From assembly GCA_024072375.1 (NCBI GenBank), contig CP099617.1:1902001-1966000 (forward strand): 64,000 bases of DNA. Reading direction: 5' to 3'. The notes beneath the pieces are model-generated. The model saw only the letters and a program-made list of their open reading frames with translations. It did no database searches and was not told the origin of the DNA. Position numbers and translations under genes: made by a program. Source of the DNA: Sphingomonadaceae bacterium OTU29LAMAA1 (GTDB lineage Bacteria > Pseudomonadota > Alphaproteobacteria > Sphingomonadales > Sphingomonadaceae). Below are positions 43,770 through 52,113 of the stretch, piece after piece (position 1 is the first letter of the stretch; each line of letters opens with the position of its first letter).

Positions 43770-44881
43770 AGCACGATCAGTTCTGCACGGAGCGCACCAG
43801 CTTCCTTAAGCGCCTCGAGGATCGCGACGAGGTCGGCGGGAGATGCACCGATGGCGTTCACGGCCTTCACCACATCCGCCAGCTTGGGGCCGGGATTGAG
43901 CAGGAACATCGGTTTCTTCTCCTCCTCGACCGACACGTTGGACTTGTTCTCCAACGCGGTCTGGCCCTGGCTGAACGGTGCCGGCTGGCTGATCCGCTGG
44001 TTCTCGTCGATGCGCACGGTCAGCTTGCCGTGCGTCACCGCGGCAGGACCCACCCTGACCGCAGAGTTGATAACGACCGTTCCGGTGCGCGCATTTACAA
44101 TTACTTTTGCAGATGGCTCGGCAGAGGTGACTTCGAGGTTCTCGATGGTCGACATCAGCGTCGCGCGAACGTCGGCGCCCTGCGGCGCGCGCACTGCGAC
44201 GGACACACCGTCGACCGCCTGCGCGGTACCGAAGCCGAGCTTGGCATTGATCGCCTGCGCGACGCTTTGCGCGGTGGTGAAATCGGAGCGGGCGAGGTTG
44301 AAGGTCAGCATCGGCGCGGAGTCGAAGCCGGTGGCGACGGCACGTTCGACCGTGGCGCCTTCGGGAATGCGGCCGGTCGACGGCACGTTGACGACGATGC
44401 GCGATCCGTCCGCACCCTCCGCGCCGAGGCCGCCGACGGCGAGGTTGCCCTGCGCCATCGCGTAGATCTGGTTGTCGGCCCCCAGCAGCGGGGTGAGCAC
44501 CAGGCTGCCGCCGCGCAGCGACTTGGCCTTGCCCATCGAGGCGACGGTGATGTCGAGGCGCTGGCCGGGCTTGGCGAAGGGCGGCAGTTCGGCGGTGATG
44601 AGGACCACCGCGGCGTTCTTCATGCCGGGGTTTGCGCCGGGCGGCAGTTGCAGGCCGAAGCGCGAGGCGACGGCTTTCAGCGACTGCACGGTATATTCGA
44701 GGTTGTCGTCGCCGGTGCCGGGCAGGCCGACCACGACGCCATAGCCGGTGAGCTGGTTCGAGCGGATGCCCTGGAACCCGCCGAGGTCCTTGATGCGGTC
44801 CGCCGATGCGGGCGCGGCGAGGCACAGGGTCGCGATCAGCGAAGCGAGGAGACAGCGGAACATGACGGACAGCCTGCGCAT
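43766..44881 (-). CDS. flgI: Flagellar P-ring protein FlgI
   Basis: 371 residues (ATG at 44881; ATG at 44863 also fits). Sec signal peptide (LLASLIATLCLAAPASA), then the P-ring core (DRIKDLGGFQGIRSNQLTGY, GTGDDNLEYTVQSLKAVASRFG, MKNAAVVLITAELPPFAKPG). It forms the periplasmic ring around the rod, assembled with the help of FlgA, encoded divergently at 51505. Confidence 0.95.
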   Translation of the reverse strand: MRRLSVMFRCLLASLIATLCLAAPASADRIKDLGGFQGIRSNQLTGYGVVVGLPGTGDDNLEYTVQSLKAVASRFGLQLPPGANPGMKNAAVVLITAELPPFAKPGQRLDITVASMGKAKSLRGGSLVLTPLLGADNQIYAMAQGNLAVGGLGAEGADGSRIVVNVPSTGRIPEGATVERAVATGFDSAPMLTFNLARSDFTTAQSVAQAINAKLGFGTAQAVDGVSVAVRAPQGADVRATLMSTIENLEVTSAEPSAKVIVNARTGTVVINSAVRVGPAAVTHGKLTVRIDENQRISQPAPFSQGQTALENKSNVSVEEEKKPMFLLNPGPKLADVVKAVNAIGASPADLVAILEALKEAGALRAELIVL

Positions 44882-44899
44882 CAGATGGTTAACGAAGCG

Positions 44900-45637
44900 T
44901 CAAAACGGCGAGATGACGGAGAAGAAGCGACTGAGCCAGCCCTGCCGCCCGGCGCGGGCGACGTCGCCCTTGCCGGTGTAGGCGATCTGCGCATCGGCGA
45001 CGCGGGTCGACAGCACGCGATTGTCGGCGCTGACGTCGGCGGTGCGGACGATGCCCTTGATCCGGACGAATTCATCGCCGCGGTTGAGCGTGACGCGCTT
45101 CTGGCCCTGCACCAGCATCGTGCCGTTGGGATAGACCTCGGCGACGGTGACCGAGACTTCGCCCGACAGCGAGTTGGCCTGATCCGCCTGCCCCTGCCCG
45201 TTGAAGCCGCGGCCGCCGCTGAGCGTCGCATCGGTGGTGTTGAACAGGTTGAGCGGACCGGTGGTCGGCAGCGTGATGCTGCCCTGCCCCTTCGAATCGA
45301 GCTTGGAGCTCGACGATTTGGAGGCGGCGGTGCGCTCGACCAGCACGATCGTCAGCGGATCGCCGACGCGGCGGGCGCGCCAGCCTTCGTACAGGGGTGC
45401 ATAGCCGTCGCTCGCCTGAAAGATCGAGCCGTTGGCGGGAGCCGGCGCGGGTGCCACGGGCGCGCGGACGACGGTGAAGTCCTCCGCCGGCTTCTTCTTG
45501 CCGAAGATGCTGGCGTCGGCCTGACCGGGCACGAGCGCGGCGAGGACCAGCAGGCCGGATGCCGCGGCGAGCGCGATCTCGGCCCAGTGGCCGGCGACGA
45601 ACGCGCCGGGGCGGAAAGGATTCGGTGCGGAGGCCAT
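44900..45637 (-). CDS. flgH: Flagellar L-ring protein FlgH without lipobox cysteine
   Basis: 245 residues. The L-ring domain is clear (LYEGWRARRVGDPLTIVLVE, SKGQGSITLPTTGPLNLF, VAEVYPNGTMLVQGQKRV, VRTADVSADNRVLSTRVADA, SRFFSVISPF). FlgH is normally a lipoprotein, but this protein has no Cys at all; it has a longer N-terminus with a hydrophobic segment (IALAAASGLLVLAALVPGQADAS) instead. It starts in a one-base overlap with the flgG stop (TGATG). Confidence 0.92.
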   Translation of the reverse strand: MASAPNPFRPGAFVAGHWAEIALAAASGLLVLAALVPGQADASIFGKKKPAEDFTVVRAPVAPAPAPANGSIFQASDGYAPLYEGWRARRVGDPLTIVLVERTAASKSSSSKLDSKGQGSITLPTTGPLNLFNTTDATLSGGRGFNGQGQADQANSLSGEVSVTVAEVYPNGTMLVQGQKRVTLNRGDEFVRIKGIVRTADVSADNRVLSTRVADAQIAYTGKGDVARAGRQGWLSRFFSVISPF

Positions 45638-46425
45638 CAGAGGTTCTGGTTCACGTATTTGAGCATTTCGTCGGAGGACGAGATCATCTTGGAATTGACC
45701 TCATAGGCGCGCTGCGTCTCGATCATGTCGACGAGTTCCTCGACGACGTTGACGTTGGAGGCTTCGAGATTGCCCTGCCGCACGCGGCCGCGGCCGTCTT
45801 CACCGGCGATGCCGAGGTTGGCGGCGCCGGACGAGGCGGTTTCCTTCAGGTAATTGTCGCCGGTCGACTGCAATCCGGTGGGATTGGCGAAGCTGGCGAC
45901 CTGGATCTGGCCGATGTTGGTGCCTTCGGTCTGGCCGGGCACCTGTGCGGTGACGGTGCCGTCGGTGCCGATCGTCACCTGCGTCGCGTTGGTCGGCACG
46001 GTGATGCCGGGCATCACCTGATAGCCTTCCGACGTGACCAGCAAGCCTTCGGGCGAGCGGTTGAAGTTGCCGGCGCGGGTGTAGCCGAGTTCGCCGCCGG
46101 GCAGCTGCACCTGGAAATAGCCGTCACCGTCGAGTGCCATGTCGAAGCTGTTGCCGGTCTGCGTCAGCGACCCTTGCGTGTCGATGCGGGCGGTGCCCTG
46201 CACCTTCACGCCGGTGCCGAGGTTGAGGCCGGTGGCGTATTTGGTCTCGGCGGTCGACTGCGCGCCGGGCGCGGTGATCGTCTGGTAGGCCAAGGTCTCG
46301 AACGCGGCGCGATCGCGCTTGAACCCCGTCGTGTTGACGTTCGCGAGGTTGTTCGAGATGACCCGCATGCGCGTATCCTGGGCGTCGAGCCCGGTGCGCG
46401 CGATGTGCATGGCGGAGGAGGACAT
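45637..46425 (-). CDS. flgG: Flagellar distal rod protein FlgG
   Basis: 262 residues; SSAMHIARTGLDAQDTRMRVISNNLANVNTTGFKR at the N-terminus and ASNVNVVEELVDMIETQRAY then KMISSSDEMLKYVNQNL at the C-terminus are classic FlgG ends. It forms the distal rod crossing the P and L rings. Confidence 0.96.
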   Translation of the reverse strand: MSSSAMHIARTGLDAQDTRMRVISNNLANVNTTGFKRDRAAFETLAYQTITAPGAQSTAETKYATGLNLGTGVKVQGTARIDTQGSLTQTGNSFDMALDGDGYFQVQLPGGELGYTRAGNFNRSPEGLLVTSEGYQVMPGITVPTNATQVTIGTDGTVTAQVPGQTEGTNIGQIQVASFANPTGLQSTGDNYLKETASSGAANLGIAGEDGRGRVRQGNLEASNVNVVEELVDMIETQRAYEVNSKMISSSDEMLKYVNQNL

Positions 46426-46437
46426 CGTGTCTGTTCC

Positions 46438-47190
46438 TTAGCTCGGGAGACGCATCACGGAGGTGCTGCTCTCGTCCATATCCTTGGCCGACTTCATCAG
46501 ATTGGCCTGAACTTCGTAGCTGCGCTGGTTCTCGATCATGTCGACGAGGGCCTGCGTCATGTTGACGTTGGAGCCCTCCAGCGCGGCGCTCTGCACCTTG
46601 GCGTCCATGTTGGCGGGCAGCGTGCCGCCGCCCTTGACGCGCAGCAGATTGTCCATGCCCTTCAGCGTCACCGACCCCTTGGTATCGACCAGCTTGAGCC
46701 GGTCGAGCACCTGCGGGTTGCGGACGTCGCCACCCTGCGGCACGATGGCGATCGTGCCATCGGCCGCGATCGACAGGCTGTCGTGCGGCGGGATCGTGAT
46801 CGGGCCGCTCTGGCCCTGCACGATGAAGCCGTCGCCGGTCTGGAGCACACCCGAGGGCGCGATCTCCAGATCGCCGCGGCGGGTATAGGCTTCGCTGCCG
46901 TCGCCCGCCTGCACCGCCAGCCAATCGGTGTTGCCGGTGATCGCGACGTCGAGCGCGCGGCCGGTCGACTGGATCGCACCGGGGGCACGATCGGCGTCGG
47001 TCACCTCTTCGCTGGTCGGCGCGCGCGCTTCGAGTTGCGCGCCGCCGCCCTTCAGCTCGATCCGGTCGAAGACGACGCGGTCGGCGCGGAAGCCCGTGGT
47101 GGACACGTTCGCCATGTTGTTGGCGATCGCCGCCTGCGCCTGCATGTGCGCACGCAGGCCGGTCGCCGCCGTGTAGACCAACTTGTCCAT
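46438..47190 (-). CDS. flgF: Flagellar proximal rod protein FlgF
   Basis: 250 residues; DKLVYTAATGLRAHMQAQAAIANNMANVSTTGFRADR start, and a C-terminus LEGSNVNMTQALVDMIENQR then SYEVQANLMKSAKDMDE. It forms part of the proximal rod. Twelve bases upstream of flgG in the same operon. Confidence 0.95.
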   Translation of the reverse strand: MDKLVYTAATGLRAHMQAQAAIANNMANVSTTGFRADRVVFDRIELKGGGAQLEARAPTSEEVTDADRAPGAIQSTGRALDVAITGNTDWLAVQAGDGSEAYTRRGDLEIAPSGVLQTGDGFIVQGQSGPITIPPHDSLSIAADGTIAIVPQGGDVRNPQVLDRLKLVDTKGSVTLKGMDNLLRVKGGGTLPANMDAKVQSAALEGSNVNMTQALVDMIENQRSYEVQANLMKSAKDMDESSTSVMRLPS

Positions 47191-47215
47191 TTACGCGCCT
47201 CCGCTCCGCTGTCGC

Positions 47216-48499
47216 TTAGTTGCGGATCTGGATGATGGTCTGCGAGACCTGGTTCGCAGTATCGAGCGCCTTCGAATTCGCCTGGAAGTTGCGCTGTGCC
47301 GCGATCAGGTTGACCAGTTCCTCGGTGATGTCGACGTTCGACCCTTCGATCTGGCCCGACATCAGCGAACCGAAGCCGTCCGCGCTCGCCGACCCCATCG
47401 ACGCCGAACCCGACAGACCGGTTGCCGACCAATAGCTGTTGCCGATCTGGCGCAGGCCGGTGGGCGTCGAGAACTTCGCCAATGCGACCTTACCGAGCGG
47501 CACGATGTCGCCGTTCGAGAAGCTGGCCGAGATCAGACCTTCGGAGTTGACGGTCACGCCCGACAGCTGGCCGACCGCGACGCCGTCCTGCGTCTTGCTG
47601 TTGACGGCAAAAGCCGACGACAGCTGCGTCGAATTGGCGAGGTCGAGCGTCACCGTCTGCGCGGCTGCGCCGGACAACGGGATGAACTGCTTGAACTTGA
47701 TCGGCGCGAGCGGGTTCGCGACGGTTCCCTCCGACGTCGATGCGATGGCGCCGGTGGAACTGAACTTGATGACTGCCGGGTTGGTGCCGCTTTCGGGAAC
47801 CATCTTGTCGTCACCGATATAGGTGTGGACCACCCACTTGCTCAGGCCGTCCGCGTCCGGCGCTGCCCGAACGTAATAATTGGTCATCGTCATCGGGTTG
47901 CCGTTGGCATCGTAGATGCGCGTCGCGACCGAGTTGTTGTAGGTCGTCGTATCGGTACGGTCGAACGCCTTCTGGTTGACGGTCGACGTCGCCGACAGGT
48001 TGATGCCCGTGGCGACCTGCTTTGTCGCTTCCGGCGTACCGCTGGTCTGCTGCAGCTGCAGGTTGGTCAGGCCATCCTCGCCCGTCGCGGTGACGTTGCC
48101 GTCGCCATCGACCGGATAGACCAGCAGCAGGCTGCCCTGGCTATCGACCACGTTGCGCGTCGAATCGACCGAGAAGGACCCGTTGCGGGTATAGGCGATC
48201 GCATCGCTCGCGCCCGACGTGCGAACCGTGAAGAAACCTTCGCCCATGACGGCGAGGTCGAGCGCGTTGGTCGTGCCCTGAAGGTTGCCGTTCTTGAACT
48301 GCTGCTGCGTCGCCTTCACGATCACGCCCGAACCGACCATCTTGCGCGGATCGGTCGAGACGCTCGATGCGATGACGTCCGAAAACTCGACACGGCTCTT
48401 CTTGAAGCCGGTGGTCGAGACGTTCGCGAGGTTGTGCGAGATCGTGTTCATGTCGGTCTGCGAAGCCTGGAGACCGGAGAGCGAGGTATAGAAGGACAT
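47216..48499 (-). CDS. flgE: Flagellar hook protein FlgE
   Basis: 427 residues; SFYTSLSGLQASQTDMNTIS then HNLANVSTTGFKKSRVEFSD at the start, a long variable middle (hook D1/D2 domains) and IEGSNVDITEELVNLIAAQR at the end. RBS AAGGAG before the ATG. It polymerises into the hook on the rod with FlgD as cap. Confidence 0.96.
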   Translation of the reverse strand: MSFYTSLSGLQASQTDMNTISHNLANVSTTGFKKSRVEFSDVIASSVSTDPRKMVGSGVIVKATQQQFKNGNLQGTTNALDLAVMGEGFFTVRTSGASDAIAYTRNGSFSVDSTRNVVDSQGSLLLVYPVDGDGNVTATGEDGLTNLQLQQTSGTPEATKQVATGINLSATSTVNQKAFDRTDTTTYNNSVATRIYDANGNPMTMTNYYVRAAPDADGLSKWVVHTYIGDDKMVPESGTNPAVIKFSSTGAIASTSEGTVANPLAPIKFKQFIPLSGAAAQTVTLDLANSTQLSSAFAVNSKTQDGVAVGQLSGVTVNSEGLISASFSNGDIVPLGKVALAKFSTPTGLRQIGNSYWSATGLSGSASMGSASADGFGSLMSGQIEGSNVDITEELVNLIAAQRNFQANSKALDTANQVSQTIIQIRN

Positions 48500-48540
48500 C
48501 GGGTTACTCCTTGGAAGCGTAGATCAGTGTAAGGACGGGA

Positions 48541-49254
48541 TCAGGTGGCGGAACGGACGTCGGACGGGTCGACGTCGCCGACCCCCACGACCTTGAGCTT
48601 GGGTGCGCCGCTGGAAGGCAGCGATACGGATTCGACCGGCGCCCAGACGAGCGTGCGGCTGGTGACCGTCTTGTCGCCGTTGGTGGCGAAGGCGGTGATG
48701 GTGAAGGGACCGGCGCCGACGTCGTTGCCCGAACCGTCCTTGCCATCCCATTCGAAGGTTGCGGTGCCCTTGGCGTGCTTGCCGATCTGCATCGAGCGAA
48801 GCGTACCGCCCTGGGCGTCGGCGATGGAGATGGTCACCTGCGACGCGTCGCTGTCGAGTTCGACCGCGCCATCGAGACCGCCGGTCGAACGCGGGTAAGC
48901 GGTCGACCCCTCGGTCAGCACGGTCTTGCCGACATAGCTCATCGCATCGCTGGCGCTGGTCGAGCCGAGTTTGGTCGCGACGCCGCTGAGCGTCTTGTTC
49001 ATCTCGCTGATGCCGGCGACGGACGAGAATTGTGCCATCTGGGCGACCATCTGGGTGTTGTCCATCGGCTCGAACGGATCCTGGTTCTTGAGCTGCGTGG
49101 TGAGCAGCGTCAGGAAATCGGACTGGTCGAGCGTCGTCTTGGTCTTGCCGGTCGCGGTCGAGGCGCCGGTCGCGGTCGTCCCCGCGGCCGGCTTGGCGCG
49201 GGTGATGCCGAGATTCTGGAGCGTGCTGTCGAACGCGGTGGATGTCGTTGCCAT
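48541..49254 (-). CDS. flgD: Flagellar hook cap/scaffold protein FlgD
   Basis: 237 residues. N-terminal KTTLDQSDFLTLLTTQLKNQ then DPFEPMDNTQMVAQMAQFSS is the FlgD signature. A C-terminal FlgD Ig/tudor-like domain (GTATFEWDGKDGSGNDVGAG) follows. It caps the growing hook and is then replaced. Confidence 0.95.
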   Translation of the reverse strand: MATTSTAFDSTLQNLGITRAKPAAGTTATGASTATGKTKTTLDQSDFLTLLTTQLKNQDPFEPMDNTQMVAQMAQFSSVAGISEMNKTLSGVATKLGSTSASDAMSYVGKTVLTEGSTAYPRSTGGLDGAVELDSDASQVTISIADAQGGTLRSMQIGKHAKGTATFEWDGKDGSGNDVGAGPFTITAFATNGDKTVTSRTLVWAPVESVSLPSSGAPKLKVVGVGDVDPSDVRSAT

Positions 49255-49258
49255 GGTC

Positions 49259-49666
49259 CTAGCGTCCCAGCTTGAGGGTATCGATGGTGAGCTGCTTGGC
49301 AGTGTTCATCACCTCGACGTTGTTCTGGTAGGAGCGCGCGGTCTCCATCATGTCGACGAGCTCGCGGCTTTCATCGACGGCGGCCTGGAAGATGTTGCCG
49401 TCCTTGTCCGCCAACGGATTGTTGGGGTCATAGACCTTGGTCGGTGCTTCGCCCGCGGTGACGATCTTTTCGACGTCGACGGTCGCGAGACCGCTCGCCG
49501 CGTCGAAGCTGGTGCGGAACACCGGCTTCATCGTCTTGTACGCGGTCTCCGCGGAACCCGTCGTCCCGCCGGCATTCGCCAGGTTGGACGCGGTGGTGTT
49601 CATGCGGATCAGCTGCGCGCTCATCGCGCGGCCGGCCACCTGGAACACGCTCATCGGATCGGCCAT
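49259..49666 (-). CDS. flgC: Flagellar proximal rod protein FlgC
   Basis: 135 residues; N-terminus SVFQVAGRAMSAQLIRMNTT then ASNLANAGG, C-terminus RELVDMMETARSYQNNVEVM. Standard FlgC length and ends. It lies four bases after flgB and four before flgD. Confidence 0.94.
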   Translation of the reverse strand: MADPMSVFQVAGRAMSAQLIRMNTTASNLANAGGTTGSAETAYKTMKPVFRTSFDAASGLATVDVEKIVTAGEAPTKVYDPNNPLADKDGNIFQAAVDESRELVDMMETARSYQNNVEVMNTAKQLTIDTLKLGR

Positions 49667-49670
49667 CGGC

Positions 49671-50018
49671 TTATTCCCCCTTCAGCGCGCGGGTGATCTG
49701 GCCGATCCGCCCGTTCAGGAACGACAGCGTCGTCTGATACTGGACGGCGTTTTCGGCGAAGGCGGTCTGTTCCTGGTTCAGCTCGACCGTGTTGCCGTCC
49801 ATCGAGGTCTGCAACGGGACGCGATATTTGGTCGCGGCGTCTATCCCCTTCTGGCCGACATCGCTCTCCATCGACGAAAGCGCCGACTTGAAGTCGATGT
49901 CGCGAGCCTTGAAACCCGGCGTCGAGGAATTGGCGATGTTCGACGCGAGCACACCCATGCGTTGCGAACGCACTTCCAGGGCAGCCCCGTGAACTCCGAA
50001 CAGACTGTCTGCGGCCAT
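49671..50018 (-). CDS. flgB: Flagellar proximal rod protein FlgB
   Basis: 115 residues from MAADSLFGVHGAAL; this ATG has GGAGA eight bases upstream, whereas the longer frame start at 50042 would lie almost on the promoter. LEVRSQRMGVLASNIANSST then PGFKARDIDF is the FlgB signature. It is the first gene of the eleven-gene flgB-L operon and has a sigma-54 promoter candidate 42 bases upstream. Confidence 0.92.
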   Translation of the reverse strand: MAADSLFGVHGAALEVRSQRMGVLASNIANSSTPGFKARDIDFKSALSSMESDVGQKGIDAATKYRVPLQTSMDGNTVELNQEQTAFAENAVQYQTTLSFLNGRIGQITRALKGE

Positions 50019-50059
50019 CGGCCCAAATCTCCGGCGCACCATTGCGCTGCCGAGGACTA

Positions 50060-50075
50060 AGCAACCGCCGTGCCA
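50060..50075 (-). promoter_or_regulatory. Sigma-54 promoter of the flgB-L operon
   Basis: Read on the minus strand: TGGCACG-GCGG-TTGCT, a full match to the -24/-12 consensus (TGGCACG-N4-TTGCW) with correct spacing. The transcript would start near 50050, about 30 bases before the flgB ATG, leaving room for the GGAGA ribosome site. In Caulobacter and relatives sigma-54 drives hook-basal-body genes. Confidence 0.8.
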
Positions 50076-50309
50076 GTTTTCGTTTTTGTGGTGCGGGAAC
50101 GTCTTTTTTGTTGCTTTGCCGGGCTACCCAGGTGGAGCGGCAAGCGGAACGGCAAGCGGTTGCCGGACCTTGCCGGAGAGCGGCAATGGCTGCCGGTCGG
50201 CAACGTGAATGGTTAGCGACGCGTTCGTCTCGACCGTATCATCTCGTTCGCCGTCCATACTCCCCGGACTCGCTCTAGCCATGCGGGATGCAGCACGCCC
50301 GGAATAAAC

Positions 50310-50325
50310 TGGCCCGCCGCTTGCA
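50310..50325 (+). promoter_or_regulatory. Sigma-54 promoter candidate before the MotA-like gene
   Basis: TGGCCCG-CCGC-TTGCA matches the -24/-12 consensus except for one base. The predicted transcript start (about 50336) falls directly at the ATG at 50337, so the mRNA would be leaderless or start within the gene. It is divergent from the flgB promoter. Confidence 0.5.
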
Positions 50326-50336
50326 AAGCCCCGCGT

Positions 50337-50984
50337 ATGTTGATCGCCCAGCTCTTCGATCCGATCGCGCTCGCCATCGTCGGCGGCGGTACCGCCCTCG
50401 CCACCGTCTTGCGTGCACCGGCACGCGACGCGGCCCGCGCGATATCCGCCCTGCGTATCCTCGTCCGCCGACGGTTCGCCGCCGATGCACTGCTGGAACA
50501 GGTCGCCGCACAGGCGCGGATCGCCAAACGCCACGGCATCATCGCGCTCGACAAGTCGGTGATCGCCGATCCCGATGTCGCCGCCGCCGTCGCCGCGATC
50601 GTCGACGGCGCGATCCCGCGTGAGGTCGAGGCGTTGTTGCGCTATCGTCGGCAGGCGCGGATCGAACGGCATGTCGCCGCCGCCGACATCTGGTCCGCCG
50701 CGGCCGAAGCCGCACCGGCCATGGGTATGGTCGGTACGCTGATCGGCCTCGCCGGCATGTTCGCCAACATGACCGACCCCCGGGCGATCGGCGGCGCGAT
50801 GGCGATCGCGCTGCTCGCCACACTGTATGGCGCATTGCTGGCCAATCTCGTATTCATGCCGATCTGTCATCGCCTGCGCGCCGCAGGCCGTATCGAAGCA
50901 TTCGAACGCGCGCGGATCGAAGCACCCTTGGTCGCGCTCGCGTTGCGCGAGACGCCGCGACACCATTTGCAGAGCGTCGCATGA
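50337..50984 (+). CDS. MotA/TolQ/ExbB-like proton channel protein
   Basis: 215 residues with three hydrophobic segments: FDPIALAIVGGGTALATVL, AAPAMGMVGTLIGLAGMFAN and GGAMAIALLATLYGALLANL (then VFMPIC). The last two match the pore helices of the MotA/ExbB family. It is shorter than MotA (287 residues here) and lacks one membrane helix. The next gene, overlapping by four bases, encodes a MotB-like protein, and flgA follows. It may be a second stator, or an accessory energy-transducing pair for the flagellum. Confidence 0.75.
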   Translation: MLIAQLFDPIALAIVGGGTALATVLRAPARDAARAISALRILVRRRFAADALLEQVAAQARIAKRHGIIALDKSVIADPDVAAAVAAIVDGAIPREVEALLRYRRQARIERHVAAADIWSAAAEAAPAMGMVGTLIGLAGMFANMTDPRAIGGAMAIALLATLYGALLANLVFMPICHRLRAAGRIEAFERARIEAPLVALALRETPRHHLQSVA

Positions 50985-51508
50985 CCGGCGCCGCGACCTA
51001 TCCCGAAACACCCGCGTCGAAGCCGCTCTGGCTGGTGACGCTCGCCGATCTGGCGCTGTTGCTCGTCGGCTTCTTCGTCCTGATGCAGGCCAGCGAGAAG
51101 CCGCGCGCGGTCACCGACGCATTGCGCACGAGCTTCGGCGGCTCGCCCGTCGCCGCGTCGGTCCCGTTGCCGGTGATGGCCGCGGGCCTGCTCGACTTCG
51201 TACCCGGATCGGCAACCTTGCCCGAGAGCCCCGCCGCCGTGATCGCCTGGGCGCGCGAAGGCGTCCGCGATCCACGCGTCGCCCTGACGGTCACCGGGTC
51301 GACCGACGGCAGCACCGCCGATGTCGATCCCGCTACCGGAAGCGCCGCGATCCTCGCGGCAGACCGCGCCCGTACTCTTGCCGCGGCCCTGGCGCCGATC
51401 AGTCGCCGTATCACCGTCACCACTGTTCCTCGTCCCGGCCGCCGTGCCGCGATCGTCACCCTCGCCTTCGTGGGCGAACAGCCTTCCACAGCGGACCGTC
51501 AACCATGA
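50981..51508 (+). CDS. MotB-like protein with single membrane helix and OmpA-like domain
   Basis: 175 residues. The membrane helix LVTLADLALLLVGFFVLMQA has an Asp at the place of the MotB proton carrier. The C-terminal domain is a short OmpA-like fold (ALTVTGSTDGSTADVD, AILAADRARTLAAAL); it keeps the Arg-Ala helix but the GHTD loop has become GSTD, so wall binding may be weakened. It overlaps the MotA-like gene and flgA by ATGA. Likely a stator-like pair in the flgA operon; motor function untested. Confidence 0.72.
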   Translation: MTGAATYPETPASKPLWLVTLADLALLLVGFFVLMQASEKPRAVTDALRTSFGGSPVAASVPLPVMAAGLLDFVPGSATLPESPAAVIAWAREGVRDPRVALTVTGSTDGSTADVDPATGSAAILAADRARTLAAALAPISRRITVTTVPRPGRRAAIVTLAFVGEQPSTADRQP

Positions 51509-52026
51509 TCCTTCCCCTGCTTCTCGCCGCAGCCCCGATCGGGGGTGCCGTCGTCTTTCAGGATACCGCCGGCCTCGATCGCGCCGTGGCTGCCTTCACA
51601 AGCCGCCCGATCGGGGCGGAGGGAGGCGCGCGCACCGCGATCGATACGCGGCTGCGATTGGCGCAATGTTCGACCGTGGCGCTCGCATGGCGGACCGAAG
51701 CGCATGACGCCGTCGTCGTTTCGTGCAACGGACCTGACTGGCGCATCTTCGTGCCGGTGATCCGACCGGCCGCTGCTACGCCGGCGCCGGCCGCGGTCCG
51801 CCCGACCGTCATCGCCGCCACCAAGGCCGAACCCGTCATCCGGCGCGGCGACCCTGTTATGATCGCCGCCGGATCGGATGGATTCTCCATCACGCGGGAA
51901 GGCGTGGCGATGGGCGACGCCCCGCCGGGCGGCCGTTTCATGGTCAAGGTCGAGGATTCGAAAAGCCCGGTCCAGGCGATCGCACTGGAAGCGGGACGCG
52001 CCACCTTGCCGGGCTGGGGCGAATAG
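51505..52026 (+). CDS. flgA: Flagellar P-ring chaperone FlgA
   Basis: 173 residues; hydrophobic signal (ILPLLLAAAPIGGAV), a reduced N-terminal domain with TRLRLAQCSTVALAW, and the SAF/ChapFlgA domain (EPVIRRGDPVMIAAGSDGFS, ITREGVAMGDAPPGGRFMVK). It assists P-ring assembly of FlgI in the periplasm. Shorter than the enterobacterial protein but complete in the C-terminal part. Third gene of the divergent operon. Confidence 0.85.
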   Translation: MILPLLLAAAPIGGAVVFQDTAGLDRAVAAFTSRPIGAEGGARTAIDTRLRLAQCSTVALAWRTEAHDAVVVSCNGPDWRIFVPVIRPAAATPAPAAVRPTVIAATKAEPVIRRGDPVMIAAGSDGFSITREGVAMGDAPPGGRFMVKVEDSKSPVQAIALEAGRATLPGWGE

Positions 52027-52053
52027 CCGCGTCAGGTATCGGAATCTTTTTGT

Positions 52054-52080
52054 TAAAGTAGCGTCGAAGGCGGTCGTTTA
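52054..52080 (+). promoter_or_regulatory. Sigma-28 (FliA) promoter candidate before flgM
   Basis: TAAAGTAG-N11-GTCGTTTA compares with TAAAGTTT-N11-GCCGATAA (6/8 and 5/8 matches, exact spacing), 33 bases before the flgM ATG. A class-3 promoter is common for flgM, the anti-FliA gene. Pattern-level evidence only. Confidence 0.4.
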
Positions 52081-52113
52081 ATCCCATGTCAGGCAACACA
52101 GATAGGTGCAGAC

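Noticed and set aside
44030..47235. Two 558-codon plus-strand frames opposite flgI, flgH, flgG and flgF
   Set aside because: Shadows of conserved flagellar genes; no recognisable domain.
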